Shown here: positions 40,419-50,000 of the stretch, piece by piece
Layout: the number at the start of each line of letters is the position of its first letter
Numbering within the stretch: the first letter of the stretch is position 1
NCBI RefSeq assembly: GCF_005405085.1
Contig: NZ_BJDJ01000002.1
Location: 124,001-188,000, forward strand
Origin: Lactiplantibacillus daowaiensis
GTDB lineage: Bacteria; Bacillota; Bacilli; Lactobacillales; Lactobacillaceae
Length of the DNA: 64,000 nt
Reading direction: 5' to 3'
The notes under the pieces: generated by a model
Seen by the model: only the letters and a program-made list of their open reading frames with translations
Told to the model about the DNA's origin: nothing
Databases searched by the model: none
Program-made: the position numbers and the translations under genes

Positions 40419-41240
40419 CTAGAAGCTTAAGACACTAGATTTGCTGCTGGTAGCAACTTTTGAATAGCTGTAATATTGGGCACCTTGGCCAATGTTTTCT
40501 TTGACGCGGGTGTTCTTGCTGTTAACAACGTAGAAGCTTGAAGCGCTCCGGAAGCGTAAGTAGAAGGTTTCAGTCTTGCTGCCAACCTTGGCATTAACTT
40601 TCCAAAGATGCTTGTTGCTGGTACTTGCGGTGTAAGTCCCGCTTAACAAGGTCTTAGTTTTAGCACCAGACTTGTAGCGTTTAACAGTGATCTTCTTACC
40701 ACTCGTTAACGTCCACTTCGTATAGTAGCCCTTGTAACTTGAAGATTTCCAAGTCCCAGCAACGCTACTTACTAAACCGTAAGTTGAAGACGTCTTTGAG
40801 CTGCTTGAACTGCTAGTCGTCGTGGTCTTCTTGCTAGTTGACTTTGCCGTTACAGTCACGATCCGGTACATGTATGAATACTTGCCATTAGTGGCGTAAA
40901 CATATAACTTAGTACCTTTCTTGTAAGTCTTTGGTAATTTAACCGTAAACTTACCGGTCTTTGATGAAGCTGTGGCTGAAGCAATCTTGCTCTTGCCAGC
41001 ATTCGAGCTACTTGCGCCCTTCTTAGCATAAACCGTTACTTTAGCACCCTTAGTTGCAGTACCGGTAACTGTCTTGCTACTCGTGTTAATACCATTAACG
41101 GTGATGGTCGTCTTAGTTGACTTCGTTGCTGCTTGGGCAACAGTTTGTTGACCATTTGTACCTAAAGCAGCTGGGGCAAATAATGAAACTGCGGTAACAG
41201 TTGCCAATAAACCTGAGATTAACTTCTTTGAAGTTTGCAT
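40419..41240 (-). CDS. Secreted protein with Ig-like and Ser/Thr-rich regions
   Basis: This 273-residue protein has a signal peptide (KKLISGLLATVTAVSLFAPA, with AxA cleavage after TVAQAA). Residues 45-130 are a bacterial Ig-like domain (KTVTGTATKGAKVTVYAKKG and KFTVKLPKTYKKGTKLYVYA). A Ser/Thr/Lys linker (TSKKTTTTSSSSSSKTSST) leads to a C-terminal beta domain with Tyr/Trp/Lys-rich sequence (YYTKWTLTSGKKITVKRYKS). It is probably surface-exposed. GGGAG supports the ATG at 41240. Confidence 0.75.
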   Translation of the reverse strand: MQTSKKLISGLLATVTAVSLFAPAALGTNGQQTVAQAATKSTKTTITVNGINTSSKTVTGTATKGAKVTVYAKKGASSSNAGKSKIASATASSKTGKFTVKLPKTYKKGTKLYVYATNGKYSYMYRIVTVTAKSTSKKTTTTSSSSSSKTSSTYGLVSSVAGTWKSSSYKGYYTKWTLTSGKKITVKRYKSGAKTKTLLSGTYTASTSNKHLWKVNAKVGSKTETFYLRFRSASSFYVVNSKNTRVKENIGQGAQYYSYSKVATSSKSSVLSF

Positions 41241-41458
41241 CAAAAATAACTCCCTTTCTTATTCAGACCATATTATAACCTCTTCGATGACATCCGGCTA
41301 GCTATCTGGATTAAAAGATATAAAGTTTTTAATTTTTCTTCAAACATTTTTAAGACTTTTGCCGCGACATATCGACTGGTCTGGACCTAAATTGTTATAA
41401 TAGACCTTAAGCGCTTAATCGAAGCGTTAATTTAAGCTAATTTAGCGGAGGTTATCGC

Positions 41459-41812
41459 ATGCATGCAAACAGTTTTGGCCTAGCTTGGGGCTTCTTGATT
41501 TTTCTACTCGTCTGGGTCTACCAATGGTATCGGATGCCCAAATTCCGCTCACTGTTAGGCTATACCTCACGGCGGGCCATCCAAGATGAACAGACGTGGC
41601 AATTTGCGCAGCATTTTTATGCGATGCTGGGTGTCGAAATCTTTACGTTATTACTAATCGCAGCCATTATCGGGGGACTATTTAAGATCACCTGGCTCCA
41701 AAGTATGAACGTCCAAGCAATCGGCTTAGGCGTCGGTCTCATCTTACAAAACTTGGCAACTGAGCGGGAATTAAAGCACGCCTTTCCAGGGCAGCCAACG
41801 CCTAAACCTTAA
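41459..41812 (+). CDS. Short SdpI-like membrane protein (117 aa)
   Basis: Three hydrophobic segments (GLAWGFLIFLLVWVYQWY, MLGVEIFTLLLIAAIIGGLF, VQAIGLGVGLILQNLA) surround a conserved-looking loop FRSLLGYTSRRAIQDEQTW, which resembles the SdpI C-terminal signature (GYRTxxSMKxxxxW). It could be a shortened member of that group. GCGGAGG is 8 nt before the ATG. It is divergent from the secreted protein gene and followed by a terminator. Confidence 0.65.
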   Translation: MHANSFGLAWGFLIFLLVWVYQWYRMPKFRSLLGYTSRRAIQDEQTWQFAQHFYAMLGVEIFTLLLIAAIIGGLFKITWLQSMNVQAIGLGVGLILQNLATERELKHAFPGQPTPKP

Positions 41813-41829
41813 TATCAAGATTAAACTAG

Positions 41830-41858
41830 CGGCTAACATAATCGTGTTAGCCGTTTTG
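41830..41858 (+). terminator. Terminator after the SdpI-like gene
   Basis: GCGGCTAACA pairs with TGTTAGCCGT around TAATCG, then TTTTG follows; it overlaps the last codons of the convergent MocR gene. Confidence 0.75.
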
Positions 41859-43232
41859 TTGTGCCCGCAAGTCTGCACACACCTGAATCAATTTTGGCAC
41901 GGCGACCTCGATTTCACGAACCGTTAACGCGGTAAAGCCCAACAAATAATAATCATGACTCGGCATCGCTTGCCAATTTGAATCTAACGGATAAATCCTG
42001 ATTTCAGCTTGGGCTAGCGCTGTTAGTACTGCAGCTTGTGGGATGTCCGGAATCTGTACGACTAAATGCAACCCAGCACCAGTTGCAATGGGATGAATCA
42101 AATCAGTCACGTCTAATAGTTGACAGAGTCGTTGGTATTTTTGTCGGTTCAAACTCCGACTCCGACTTAAGTGGCGATAATAAGCCCCGTTTTCAAAATA
42201 ATTGACCATCGCTTGTTGTAATAACCCGGCCACCATCGCAGACCGATACTGATACTGCTGTTGGTAGGCCGTAACCAGTTGTGGTGGCAAAACTAAGTAT
42301 CCCATGCGTAAAGTCGGATCGATCCCTTTGGCAAAAGTACCTAAATAGGCGACTTGATTCGCAGTCGCTAATGATTGTAACGCTGGCAACGGCTGCGCAT
42401 TATAGCGGTACGTACTGTCATAATCATCTTCAATAATCAAACATTGCTGTTCAGCGGCCCATGCTAACAAAGACAGTCGTTGCGCAATCGGCAAGACATA
42501 ACCCAAGGGAAATTGATGCGCCGGTGTCGTATAGACGACTTGCGGTCGCGCTGCTTGAATCGCTGCTAGTGAGACCCCTTGTTTCGTCACTGGTAACGGC
42601 ACTGTTGTATGACCATAACCAGCCGCCAAGGCCGATAGTCCCCGATAACCCGGGTTTTCAATCCCGACTAATCCCCGCGGCAAAATACTTAATAACAAAC
42701 TAAGCCCTTCTTTGGCCCCGTTAGTAATGACGATTTGCGCTGGCGTACACTTAATCCCGCGCGTCGTCGCCAAAAAGCGCACGAGTTGTTCACGTAAGGC
42801 CAGTAACCCTTGCGCATCCGGATCACTGACTTGCTGTGGTTGTTCGGCTTGGCGTAGGGCTTCTCGAACGGCCCGTTTCCATGCATTCCAACTGGGCCCT
42901 AAGAGTTGCATCCGACCGTAATGGAAATCATATTTAACTGGTGTTTGTGGCGTTAGCGGTGCTGTAATGGCTGTTGGCTTGGCTGGTTTAGTTGGCCAAT
43001 GTTGAATATCGTGATAGAAATAGCCACTCCCCGGCACCGAATAGATATAGCCCTCAGCTAGTAGTTGGTCATAGGCCTGCTCAACTGTTGTCTTAGAAAC
43101 GGACAGACTTTGGGCCAACTTACGGATTGACCAAAGCTTCTGACGCGCTTGTTTTGTCGGATCATATTGATCACGTAATTGTTGATACAGCTGTAAGTAA
43201 AGTGGTTGTTTTGCTGAACGGTCTAATGGCAT
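41847..43232 (-). CDS. MocR/GabR-type regulator (GntR-aminotransferase fusion)
   Basis: This 461-residue protein joins an N-terminal GntR winged helix (residues 5-75, KLWSIRKLAQSLSVSKTTVE) to a fold-type I aminotransferase domain (residues 110-460) with the PLP Lys in AYLGTFAKGIDPTLRMGY and the Asp in IIEDDYDSTYR. MocR regulators sense PLP or an amino acid; PdxR and GabR are examples. AAGGAC lies upstream of the ATG. It is divergent from an aminotransferase-dapA pair and may control it. Confidence 0.9.
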   Translation of the reverse strand: MPLDRSAKQPLYLQLYQQLRDQYDPTKQARQKLWSIRKLAQSLSVSKTTVEQAYDQLLAEGYIYSVPGSGYFYHDIQHWPTKPAKPTAITAPLTPQTPVKYDFHYGRMQLLGPSWNAWKRAVREALRQAEQPQQVSDPDAQGLLALREQLVRFLATTRGIKCTPAQIVITNGAKEGLSLLLSILPRGLVGIENPGYRGLSALAAGYGHTTVPLPVTKQGVSLAAIQAARPQVVYTTPAHQFPLGYVLPIAQRLSLLAWAAEQQCLIIEDDYDSTYRYNAQPLPALQSLATANQVAYLGTFAKGIDPTLRMGYLVLPPQLVTAYQQQYQYRSAMVAGLLQQAMVNYFENGAYYRHLSRSRSLNRQKYQRLCQLLDVTDLIHPIATGAGLHLVVQIPDIPQAAVLTALAQAEIRIYPLDSNWQAMPSHDYYLLGFTALTVREIEVAVPKLIQVCADLRAQQNG

Positions 43233-43332
43233 CGGCTAACTGTCCTTTCATTTTAGTTAAAATTGTCTCTTTTTCTCATGACACTTGCGTTTTATTATAG
43301 AACACAATTACTTTGAGAGGAAGTTGATTGCC

Positions 43333-44496
43333 ATGACGACTACTAATCGGATTATGCAACAAATTCAAGTTTCTGGGATTCGACGCTTTGATGAGGCCAT
43401 TAGCTCGGTGCCCGATATTATTAAGTTAACCGTTGGCGAACCAGACTTACCAACACCTGCCCATGTTAAAAAAGCAGGGATTCAAGCCATTCGCGACGAT
43501 GTCAGCCACTATTCACCTTTGATGGGCTTTCAAGCACTTCAACAAGCAGCGAGTCAATATTTTCATCAGAAATATGGGCTGACTTATGCCCCAAATGAGA
43601 TTCTCGCCACGGTTGGTGCAACCGAAGCAGTCGCGACGGCTTTGCTGAGTGTCTTGAATCCTGGCGACGGGGTCTTAATGCCCACCCCAGGTTACACGAG
43701 TTACCAGCCAGTCGTCGCTATGGCGCAAGGCAATTTGATTCCCATCGACACCACTAAAGCTGGTTACAAATTAACCCCAGCAGCTTTAGCAGCGACGATT
43801 CAAGCCCATCAACACGACCATTTGAAAGTCTTGATTTTTAACTATCCAACCAACCCAACCGGCGTCACTTATACTAAAGCTGAACTAGCTGCGTTAGTAA
43901 CGGTTATTAAGCAAGCTGGCCTGTTAGTGCTCAGTGATGAGATTTATAGTGAACTCACTTATGAACAACCGCACACTGCGCTAGCAACCCTCTATCCAGA
44001 AAAGACGATCACCATCAACGGTTTATCTAAATCACATGCCATGACGGGTTGGCGCTTAGGGTTTATCATGGCGCCGTTAGCGCTCATTAATGAAATGAAG
44101 AAGACTCATCAATACTTGGTGACATCGACGAGTTCAATTAGTCAAGCTGCCGGTATTGAAGCGTTAACCCATGGCTTAGATGATGGCCCCAAAATGCGCG
44201 ACATTTATCAAGCCCGCCGCGATTATTTAGTCAGCCGCTTAAGTGAAATCGGGATTAACTATCTCTATCCCACCGGTGCCTTTTATGTTTTCGCACAAGT
44301 ACCGGCTGATTTTAACGGCAATAGTTGGGACTTTGCCACCCAATTGGCGCAAGAAGCCCACGTGGCTGTCATTCCTGGATCAGCCTTTGGCACGAGTGGC
44401 GAAGGCTGGTTTCGAATTAGTTACGCTGCCAGCATGGCCAACTTGCGCAATAGCATGAATCAGTTGGCCACCTGGCGCGCTCAAACATTAGTTTAA
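43333..44496 (+). CDS. Class I aminotransferase (PatA/AraT-like)
   Basis: This 387-residue PLP enzyme starts at 43333 after AGAGGAAG; the frame to 43285 reaches into the promoter region. Family motifs: VGATEAVATALLSVLNPGDG, YPTNPTGVTYT, VLSDEIYSEL and the PLP Lys in NGLSKSHAMTGWRLGF. It matches the Lactobacillus aspartate/aromatic-type group to which N-acetyl-LL-diaminopimelate aminotransferase (PatA) belongs. The coupling with dapA 13 nt downstream favours a role in lysine or diaminopimelate synthesis. Confidence 0.88.
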   Translation: MTTTNRIMQQIQVSGIRRFDEAISSVPDIIKLTVGEPDLPTPAHVKKAGIQAIRDDVSHYSPLMGFQALQQAASQYFHQKYGLTYAPNEILATVGATEAVATALLSVLNPGDGVLMPTPGYTSYQPVVAMAQGNLIPIDTTKAGYKLTPAALAATIQAHQHDHLKVLIFNYPTNPTGVTYTKAELAALVTVIKQAGLLVLSDEIYSELTYEQPHTALATLYPEKTITINGLSKSHAMTGWRLGFIMAPLALINEMKKTHQYLVTSTSSISQAAGIEALTHGLDDGPKMRDIYQARRDYLVSRLSEIGINYLYPTGAFYVFAQVPADFNGNSWDFATQLAQEAHVAVIPGSAFGTSGEGWFRISYAASMANLRNSMNQLATWRAQTLV

Positions 44497-44509
44497 CGGA
44501 GGTTTTAAC

Positions 44510-45382
44510 ATGAATTTTGATAATGCTCATTTAATTACGGCGATGGTGACCCCTTTTGACGATCACCATGCAATTGACTATAGCCGTTTAGCACAATTGA
44601 TCGAACACTTATTGGCTCATCATACGACTGGTATTTTAGTGGGTGGCACGACTGGTGAAGGTCCCACTTTAAGTACCACGGAAAAGTTAGCGTTATATCA
44701 AGCAACGGCCCGTATCGTTGCTGGTCGCGTCCCGGTCATCGCTAACACCGGATCAAACAACACAGCCGCTACCATTGATTTCACCCGTCAGGTCAGTCAA
44801 ATCGTCGGCATCGATGCCGCTTTGGTCGTGGTACCACCCTACAACAAACCTGACCAAGCAGGGATGATCGCCCACTTCACGGCAATTGCTGATCGTGGTG
44901 GGTTGCCAATCTTGATTTATAATATTCCTGGTCGTGTTGTTGTCAAAATGGCAGTTGCCACCGTCGCCAAATTAGCCCAGCACCCCAATATTATTGGGAT
45001 CAAGCAATGTACGACCCCCGCTGAACTAGCTGCCATTGTTGACCAGACACCGGCTGATTTTTATGTTTATACAGGAGAAGACGACCAAACTCTGATTGCC
45101 CAAGCCTATGGGGCCCAAGGGGTCATTTCGGTCGCCAGTCATTTATATGGTGATACGATGGCCAGCTTACAAACAAGCTTAGCCCATGGCAACGTCGCCA
45201 CCGCCGGCCAACTGCAACGGCTGTTAAGCCCTAAGATGGCAGCACTATTCAGTCACCCATCACCCGCCCCCGTCAAAGCGGCCCTAAATCAACAAGGGGT
45301 TTTAGTTGGCCAACCACGCTTACCAATCTTGCCGTTAACAGACCAACAACAAACGACTTTGCTGGCAACTTTAAACGCATAA
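44510..45382 (+). CDS. dapA: 4-Hydroxy-tetrahydrodipicolinate synthase
   Basis: This 290-residue TIM-barrel lyase has the pyruvate-binding TTGEGPTLS, the catalytic Tyr in PILIYNIPGR and the Schiff-base Lys in IIGIKQCT. DapA condenses pyruvate with aspartate semialdehyde at the start of the diaminopimelate and lysine pathway. Length equals the usual 290. ACGGAGG lies before the ATG. With the aminotransferase it makes an operon. The protein is at slightly longer distance from true DapA in places, so a paralogous aldolase is possible. Confidence 0.9.
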   Translation: MNFDNAHLITAMVTPFDDHHAIDYSRLAQLIEHLLAHHTTGILVGGTTGEGPTLSTTEKLALYQATARIVAGRVPVIANTGSNNTAATIDFTRQVSQIVGIDAALVVVPPYNKPDQAGMIAHFTAIADRGGLPILIYNIPGRVVVKMAVATVAKLAQHPNIIGIKQCTTPAELAAIVDQTPADFYVYTGEDDQTLIAQAYGAQGVISVASHLYGDTMASLQTSLAHGNVATAGQLQRLLSPKMAALFSHPSPAPVKAALNQQGVLVGQPRLPILPLTDQQQTTLLATLNA

Positions 45383-45412
45383 GTTAGCGCAGTAATTGTA
45401 CGAAAGATAGCG

Positions 45413-45418
45413 TATAAT
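45413..45418 (+). promoter_or_regulatory. Probable -10 box for the small membrane protein
   Basis: A perfect TATAAT lies 34 bp upstream of the 45452 start; no clear -35 is seen at optimal distance. Confidence 0.5.
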
Positions 45419-45451
45419 GAGGGTAAATTTCAACCGAAAGTGGTGACACAT

Positions 45452-45583
45452 ATGTGTGGTAATTGGTGGTCAACTGGCATGTCTTGGTGGGGCATGGGCG
45501 GTTCATTTTGGGCGTTTTTATTACTCGTTATCGTGGCCCTGGGTGCTTTATGGGCCGTTAATCGGTCACAACATTCTAAATAA
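45452..45583 (+). CDS. Small Trp-rich membrane protein (43 aa)
   Basis: Starting at the ATG at 45452, 43 residues are encoded: a Trp/Gly-rich N-terminus (MCGNWWSTGMSWWGMGGSFW) followed by a single hydrophobic helix (AFLLLVIVALGALWAVN) and a short polar tail. GGTGA lies 6 nt upstream and a TATAAT box further up. A perfect terminator follows. It resembles short SHOCT- or YccF-like membrane peptides only in composition. Function unknown. Confidence 0.6.
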   Translation: MCGNWWSTGMSWWGMGGSFWAFLLLVIVALGALWAVNRSQHSK

Positions 45584-45586
45584 AGC

Positions 45587-45634
45587 AATCGACCAGCTAG
45601 CGCGTTATCCATAAACGCTAGCTGGTCGATTTTT
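45587..45634. terminator. Perfect terminator hairpin
   Basis: AATCGACCAGCTAGCG pairs perfectly with CGCTAGCTGGTCGATT around 14 nt, then a T-run follows; it also serves the convergent SDR gene. Confidence 0.9.
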
Positions 45635-45641
45635 ATGTTGA

Positions 45642-46280
45642 CTATTGTTGTACGGCCTCAGCAATTGGCGTCTCACCATTGATCAAGGCAATCGTTTGGC
45701 CAATCGTTGTTGCAGTTTTTAACGTTTGCACGGCAAATGTCGCCACATCGTCACGAGTGATCGCACCGCCCGCCGCCGGATTAACCGTGACCCGACCAGT
45801 CCCTGCATCGTTAACTAAACTACCTGGTTGTAAGATCGTATAATCCAATTGTGTGCGGGTCTTGAGCCATTCATCTGCATAAAACTTCGCCACATAATAT
45901 GGCCGTAATGCTTTAGGCCACTTTTCCCGGTCAGTCGTAAATTCAGCACTAATAATCACGTAGCGTTTGACGCCCGCAATTTCAGCAGCTTGCATCGACT
46001 TAACTGCCCCATCCAAGTCAATCATCAATGTCATATCATAACCTGTTTGACCACCAGAACCGGCCGCAAACACCACTGCATCCATCCCTTTTAAAGCTAA
46101 GGCTTGTTCATCAGGCTGGGCTAATAAGTTGAATTGTACCGGTTGGGCACCAGCATCTTCAAACGCTTCCGCTTGGTCAGCTTGCCGAATACCAGCATAG
46201 ACTTGGTCACCTTGGGCAACTAATTTCGAGACAATTTTTTTACCGATTTGACCATGTGCACCAATCACAAAAACTTTCAT
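45642..46280 (-). CDS. NAD(P)H-binding atypical SDR protein
   Basis: This 212-residue Rossmann protein starts VFVIGAHGQIGKKIVSKLVA and has VVFAAGSGGQTGYDM and YVIISAEFTTDREKWP, typical of the NmrA/YwnB group. No canonical catalytic Tyr-Lys pair is evident. It probably reduces or senses flavin-like or quinone substrates. GGGAGTGATCAGGT lies before the ATG at 46280. It is a third member of the family in this window, and the other two are in the MerR locus. Confidence 0.85.
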   Translation of the reverse strand: MKVFVIGAHGQIGKKIVSKLVAQGDQVYAGIRQADQAEAFEDAGAQPVQFNLLAQPDEQALALKGMDAVVFAAGSGGQTGYDMTLMIDLDGAVKSMQAAEIAGVKRYVIISAEFTTDREKWPKALRPYYVAKFYADEWLKTRTQLDYTILQPGSLVNDAGTGRVTVNPAAGGAITRDDVATFAVQTLKTATTIGQTIALINGETPIAEAVQQ

Positions 46281-46422
46281 ACCTGATCACTCCCAATAAT
46301 TGTTAGTTATCATTATAGAACTAATTACCAAGTCACAGCCATCAATCTGCTTTCAAGTTTGTCGCACCGTCCCAAAAAGACTATAATATTAACCATTCTA
46401 AACAGAGAGTGAAGTGGTTGAC

Positions 46423-46944
46423 ATGCCTAAATATGTCCGCGCCGCAACCGACGCCGACCTACCTGCTATGCAGGCGATTATCGCCCAAGGCAAACATCTT
46501 TTGGCCGTTGATGGCATTCCCCAATGGCAAGGTGCCTATCCACTGGCTGCCGATATCCAAGCAGATATCGATGCCCACCGTGCTTGGTTGCTGATCGTTG
46601 ATGGTCAAGTTGCTGGTACTGCAGCATTATTAACAACACCAGACCCCAACTATGCCAACATTTATCAAGGCAGTTGGGCCGACACTAATGATGACCGCTA
46701 TGCTTCTATCCACCGCATTGCGATTGCAGGTGGTTATCATGGCCAACATCTAGCCGACTTTTATTTCAGTAATTTATTGACATTAAGTTATCAACAAGGC
46801 ATCCACCAAGTTCGCATCGACACCCATGCGGCCAATCAACGCATGCAACACATCATTACCAAAGCTGGCTTTACTTATCGTGGTATTGTCTATATGGCCG
46901 ACGATCCTAACGATCAACGCAACGCTTACCAACTTGTGTTATAA
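46423..46944 (+). CDS. GNAT-family N-acetyltransferase
   Basis: This 173-residue protein starts MPKYVRAATDADLPAMQAII at the ATG at 46423; a GTG at 46414 is alternative. The acetyl-CoA motif A is HRIAIAGGYHGQHLADFYFS and the C-terminal strand is HAANQRMQHIITKAGFTYRG. The substrate is not evident; it may acetylate an amine or amino-acid derivative. It stands alone with a strong terminator. Confidence 0.85.
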   Translation: MPKYVRAATDADLPAMQAIIAQGKHLLAVDGIPQWQGAYPLAADIQADIDAHRAWLLIVDGQVAGTAALLTTPDPNYANIYQGSWADTNDDRYASIHRIAIAGGYHGQHLADFYFSNLLTLSYQQGIHQVRIDTHAANQRMQHIITKAGFTYRGIVYMADDPNDQRNAYQLVL

Positions 46945-46976
46945 AACCAGTCCAACCATAAAGTGACCTGACTTAA

Positions 46977-47025
46977 AGGCGCCCGCTGATGATAGTTAAC
47001 CTATCATCAGCGGGCGTCTTTTTAA
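46977..47025 (+). terminator. Long perfect terminator
   Basis: GGCGCCCGCTGATGATAG pairs with CTATCATCAGCGGGCGTC around TTAAC, and TTTTTAATT follows. Confidence 0.9.
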
Positions 47026-47067
47026 TTATCATCGAAATGATTCAATCGATTCTTTGACCTACGCTTA

Positions 47068-50000
47068 TTATTTAACCGGCACTAGCGTTTGTTTCGTCAA
47101 CGCGTATAAATATTGTTCCGTCACTGGTCGTTTGAGCATAGACTGTAAGGCCGCACCATATAACTTCACTTGTCCGGCATACTTAGCTACTAGATTGGTG
47201 GCCTGTGCCACGTGATCAGTCTTGTAATCAAACAAAATCAGGTCATCATCGGTCGCTAAATAACCATCAATTATCCCATGAATCAAGATTTTACTTTGGG
47301 GATCATCGTCAAAGCCTTCAAAAATCGTTTGGGCTGGCAATAACAGTGAGAATGGGACTTCCCGTTTAACCTGATCTGGATGAGCCAAGAGCTGTTGTCC
47401 CAATGGACTTTGATAAAACCCAACAATCGTCTCAATTTTAATATAAGTTGCAACAGCTGCCGGTAAAATCCGCTTGACCACCAGATCGTCAATCGTTGCT
47501 TGGACTGCATCAGTGGTTACGGGCTGATGGATATCCAGTTGTTCAAGGACCAAGTGGGTCGCGCTCCCGACTTCAGCTCCCGTTGGCGCTTGGGTCGTTT
47601 GTAAGAACTGCGGTACCGCTAAATGGTCCGCCACATAACGATTGTGCACCTGTGCGTCGCGATCACTCACTGTCGGATTGGCATTCATCAACGCCGTATC
47701 GGGATCTTCAAAGACCCGTTTGACTTCAGAGACCGATTGATACGCCGTGGTTGTCGTCGCCGCTTGGTGGGCATAATGTAAATTCAATACTTGTCGTAGT
47801 TGGGCTTTGGTTGCGGCGTCCAACTCAAACGACACATCGGCTTCAACTTGAGCCACAGCACTTAATTGATCATCGGTTTCAGTTGGCATCGTCTCAGCTG
47901 AAACGGTGGTCTCATCACCCAATTCCAAGGTCAAGTGCGCATCGGCCGTGGTAAATTGATATTGTGGCAAGTCTCCCGCCCAGTAGTCTTTGAAATCTGG
48001 ATGGCGAATCAAACTCAGACCGACCCAATCCAACTGACTATTGGCCGCAATTCGCAGCGTTGCTGGTAACACTCGGTCAGTCGTACTAAACGTTCGCCGC
48101 CACTGTTTGGCCGCTGAATCAATGTCTTTAACCGTCCCGACTAAATACAATTGCTGTTCTGCCCGCGTGATTGCCACATATAATTTTCGCATTTCTTCTG
48201 CTCGTAGTTTTTGCCCCACGATTTGGCGCGTCACCAAACGTGGCAACGTCGAATATTTGACCCGTGTTTCAGGATCCAAATAAGTGATGCCAATACCAGC
48301 TTGGCGGTCTAGTAATGCTGAGGCATTTAAATCCATCTGATTAAACCGTTTGTCCATATCCATAACAAAGACAACCGGATATTCCAGCCCCTTACTCCCA
48401 TGAATCGTCATGACGCTGACTGCTTCAGTACTCGTTTCAGCCACTGCTTCAGCTAAATCTTCATCTTTTTCCTGCATGCGTTTAATGAACCGTACGAACT
48501 GGAACAACCCTTTAAAACTCCCAGTTTCATACGTATGGGCCCGCTCATATAAGGCATGTAAGTTGGCTTGGCGTTGTGGACCAGCAGGCATCCCACCCAC
48601 ATAATCTAGGAAGCCCGTCCGGTCATAAATCCGCCAAATCAGGGTCACTAATTGATTGCGCCGCGCTAAATCACGAAATTCTGTCAGTTGTCGCATAAAC
48701 CGATCAACCTTATCAAAGACGACATCGCCGTAATTATCATGAGCTCGTTGTGGATAACTCGTGTGAAAGTCGCGCAGTGCTTGGAAATAATCACTGGTTT
48801 TATTTTGGATCCGTAAATAAACTAACTGATTTTCATCGAGCCCAACCATCGGCGACCGCAAGACCGCCACTAATGGAATATCTTGATACGGGTTATCAAT
48901 AATCGACAACATCGACATCATAATGCGGATTTCCGTCGTTTGGAAATAGTTTTGCGCATCATTTACCACAATCGGAATATGCAGTCGTTTAAACACATCA
49001 ATAATCGTCAAGTTATGGTTACGAGTCGGCACCAGCAAGGCCACATCACTATACCGTAATGGCCGATACGTTTGAGTGCCACGGTCATAGATTGGCTTAG
49101 CTTGGGCTTTTAAAGCCAAGATCTTTTGCGCAACCATCATGATACTACCTTCAGCCGGATCATCGATTGAAAAATCGGCTTCACTAGTATCGTCATCAGT
49201 TGTTTGGTCAGCCTGACCACTTTGGTAGAGCATCAAACTAGTTGTTTGTGGCAAGTCAGCGGGATAATCTTTGGGCCCATACTTCAAATAAGCCGCTTGA
49301 TCGTATTCAATTTGACCAACTGGCGCATCCATCAATTGACTAAAAATCAAGTTCGTTAACTTATCCACATTTTCAACTGACCGGAAGTTTTCAGCTAAAA
49401 CAATCCGCTCCCCATGTTCTGGGTGATTGCCAAAATCATGGTACTTGTGTAAAAACAACAACGGATCAGCTAAACGGAATTGATAAATCGACTGCTTCAC
49501 ATCGCCGACCATGAACATGTTGCCCGGTTCAGCTTGTGATAATAACTGTAAGATTCTTTCTTGTAAGCTGTTAATATCTTGATATTCGTCGACCATTACT
49601 TCTGAAAACTGCGCTTGTAATTGCGTTAACGCCGCTTGGCCACTTTCATTTTGACTCGTTAAAATTTGCAAACTCAATTGTTCCAAATCATTGAAATCTA
49701 AAACATGCCGACGCCGTTTTTCAGCGGCAAAAGCCGTCTTAAATGTAAGCGTCGCTTTGACTAATTCATGCACTAACGCTTCGGCTCCCGCCATAATATC
49801 TAAGACTTGTTGTTCATCGCTCACAAAGTAGTCGTCGGCTAATTTGCTCATTTGATCTTTGACTTCTTTAACCGACGCATTAACGGCGGTGCCAATCATC
49901 GTGCGCACCTCGTCATCTTTATACTTCTTAGCAATCGTCCCAATCTTAAAGTCCTGACAGATGGCCCGTAGTTCATTCCAACTTAAGTCTGCAACTCGAG

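Noticed and set aside
47283..48604. Several short frames inside addA on both strands
   Set aside because: They overlap a well-supported gene and lack ribosome binding sites.
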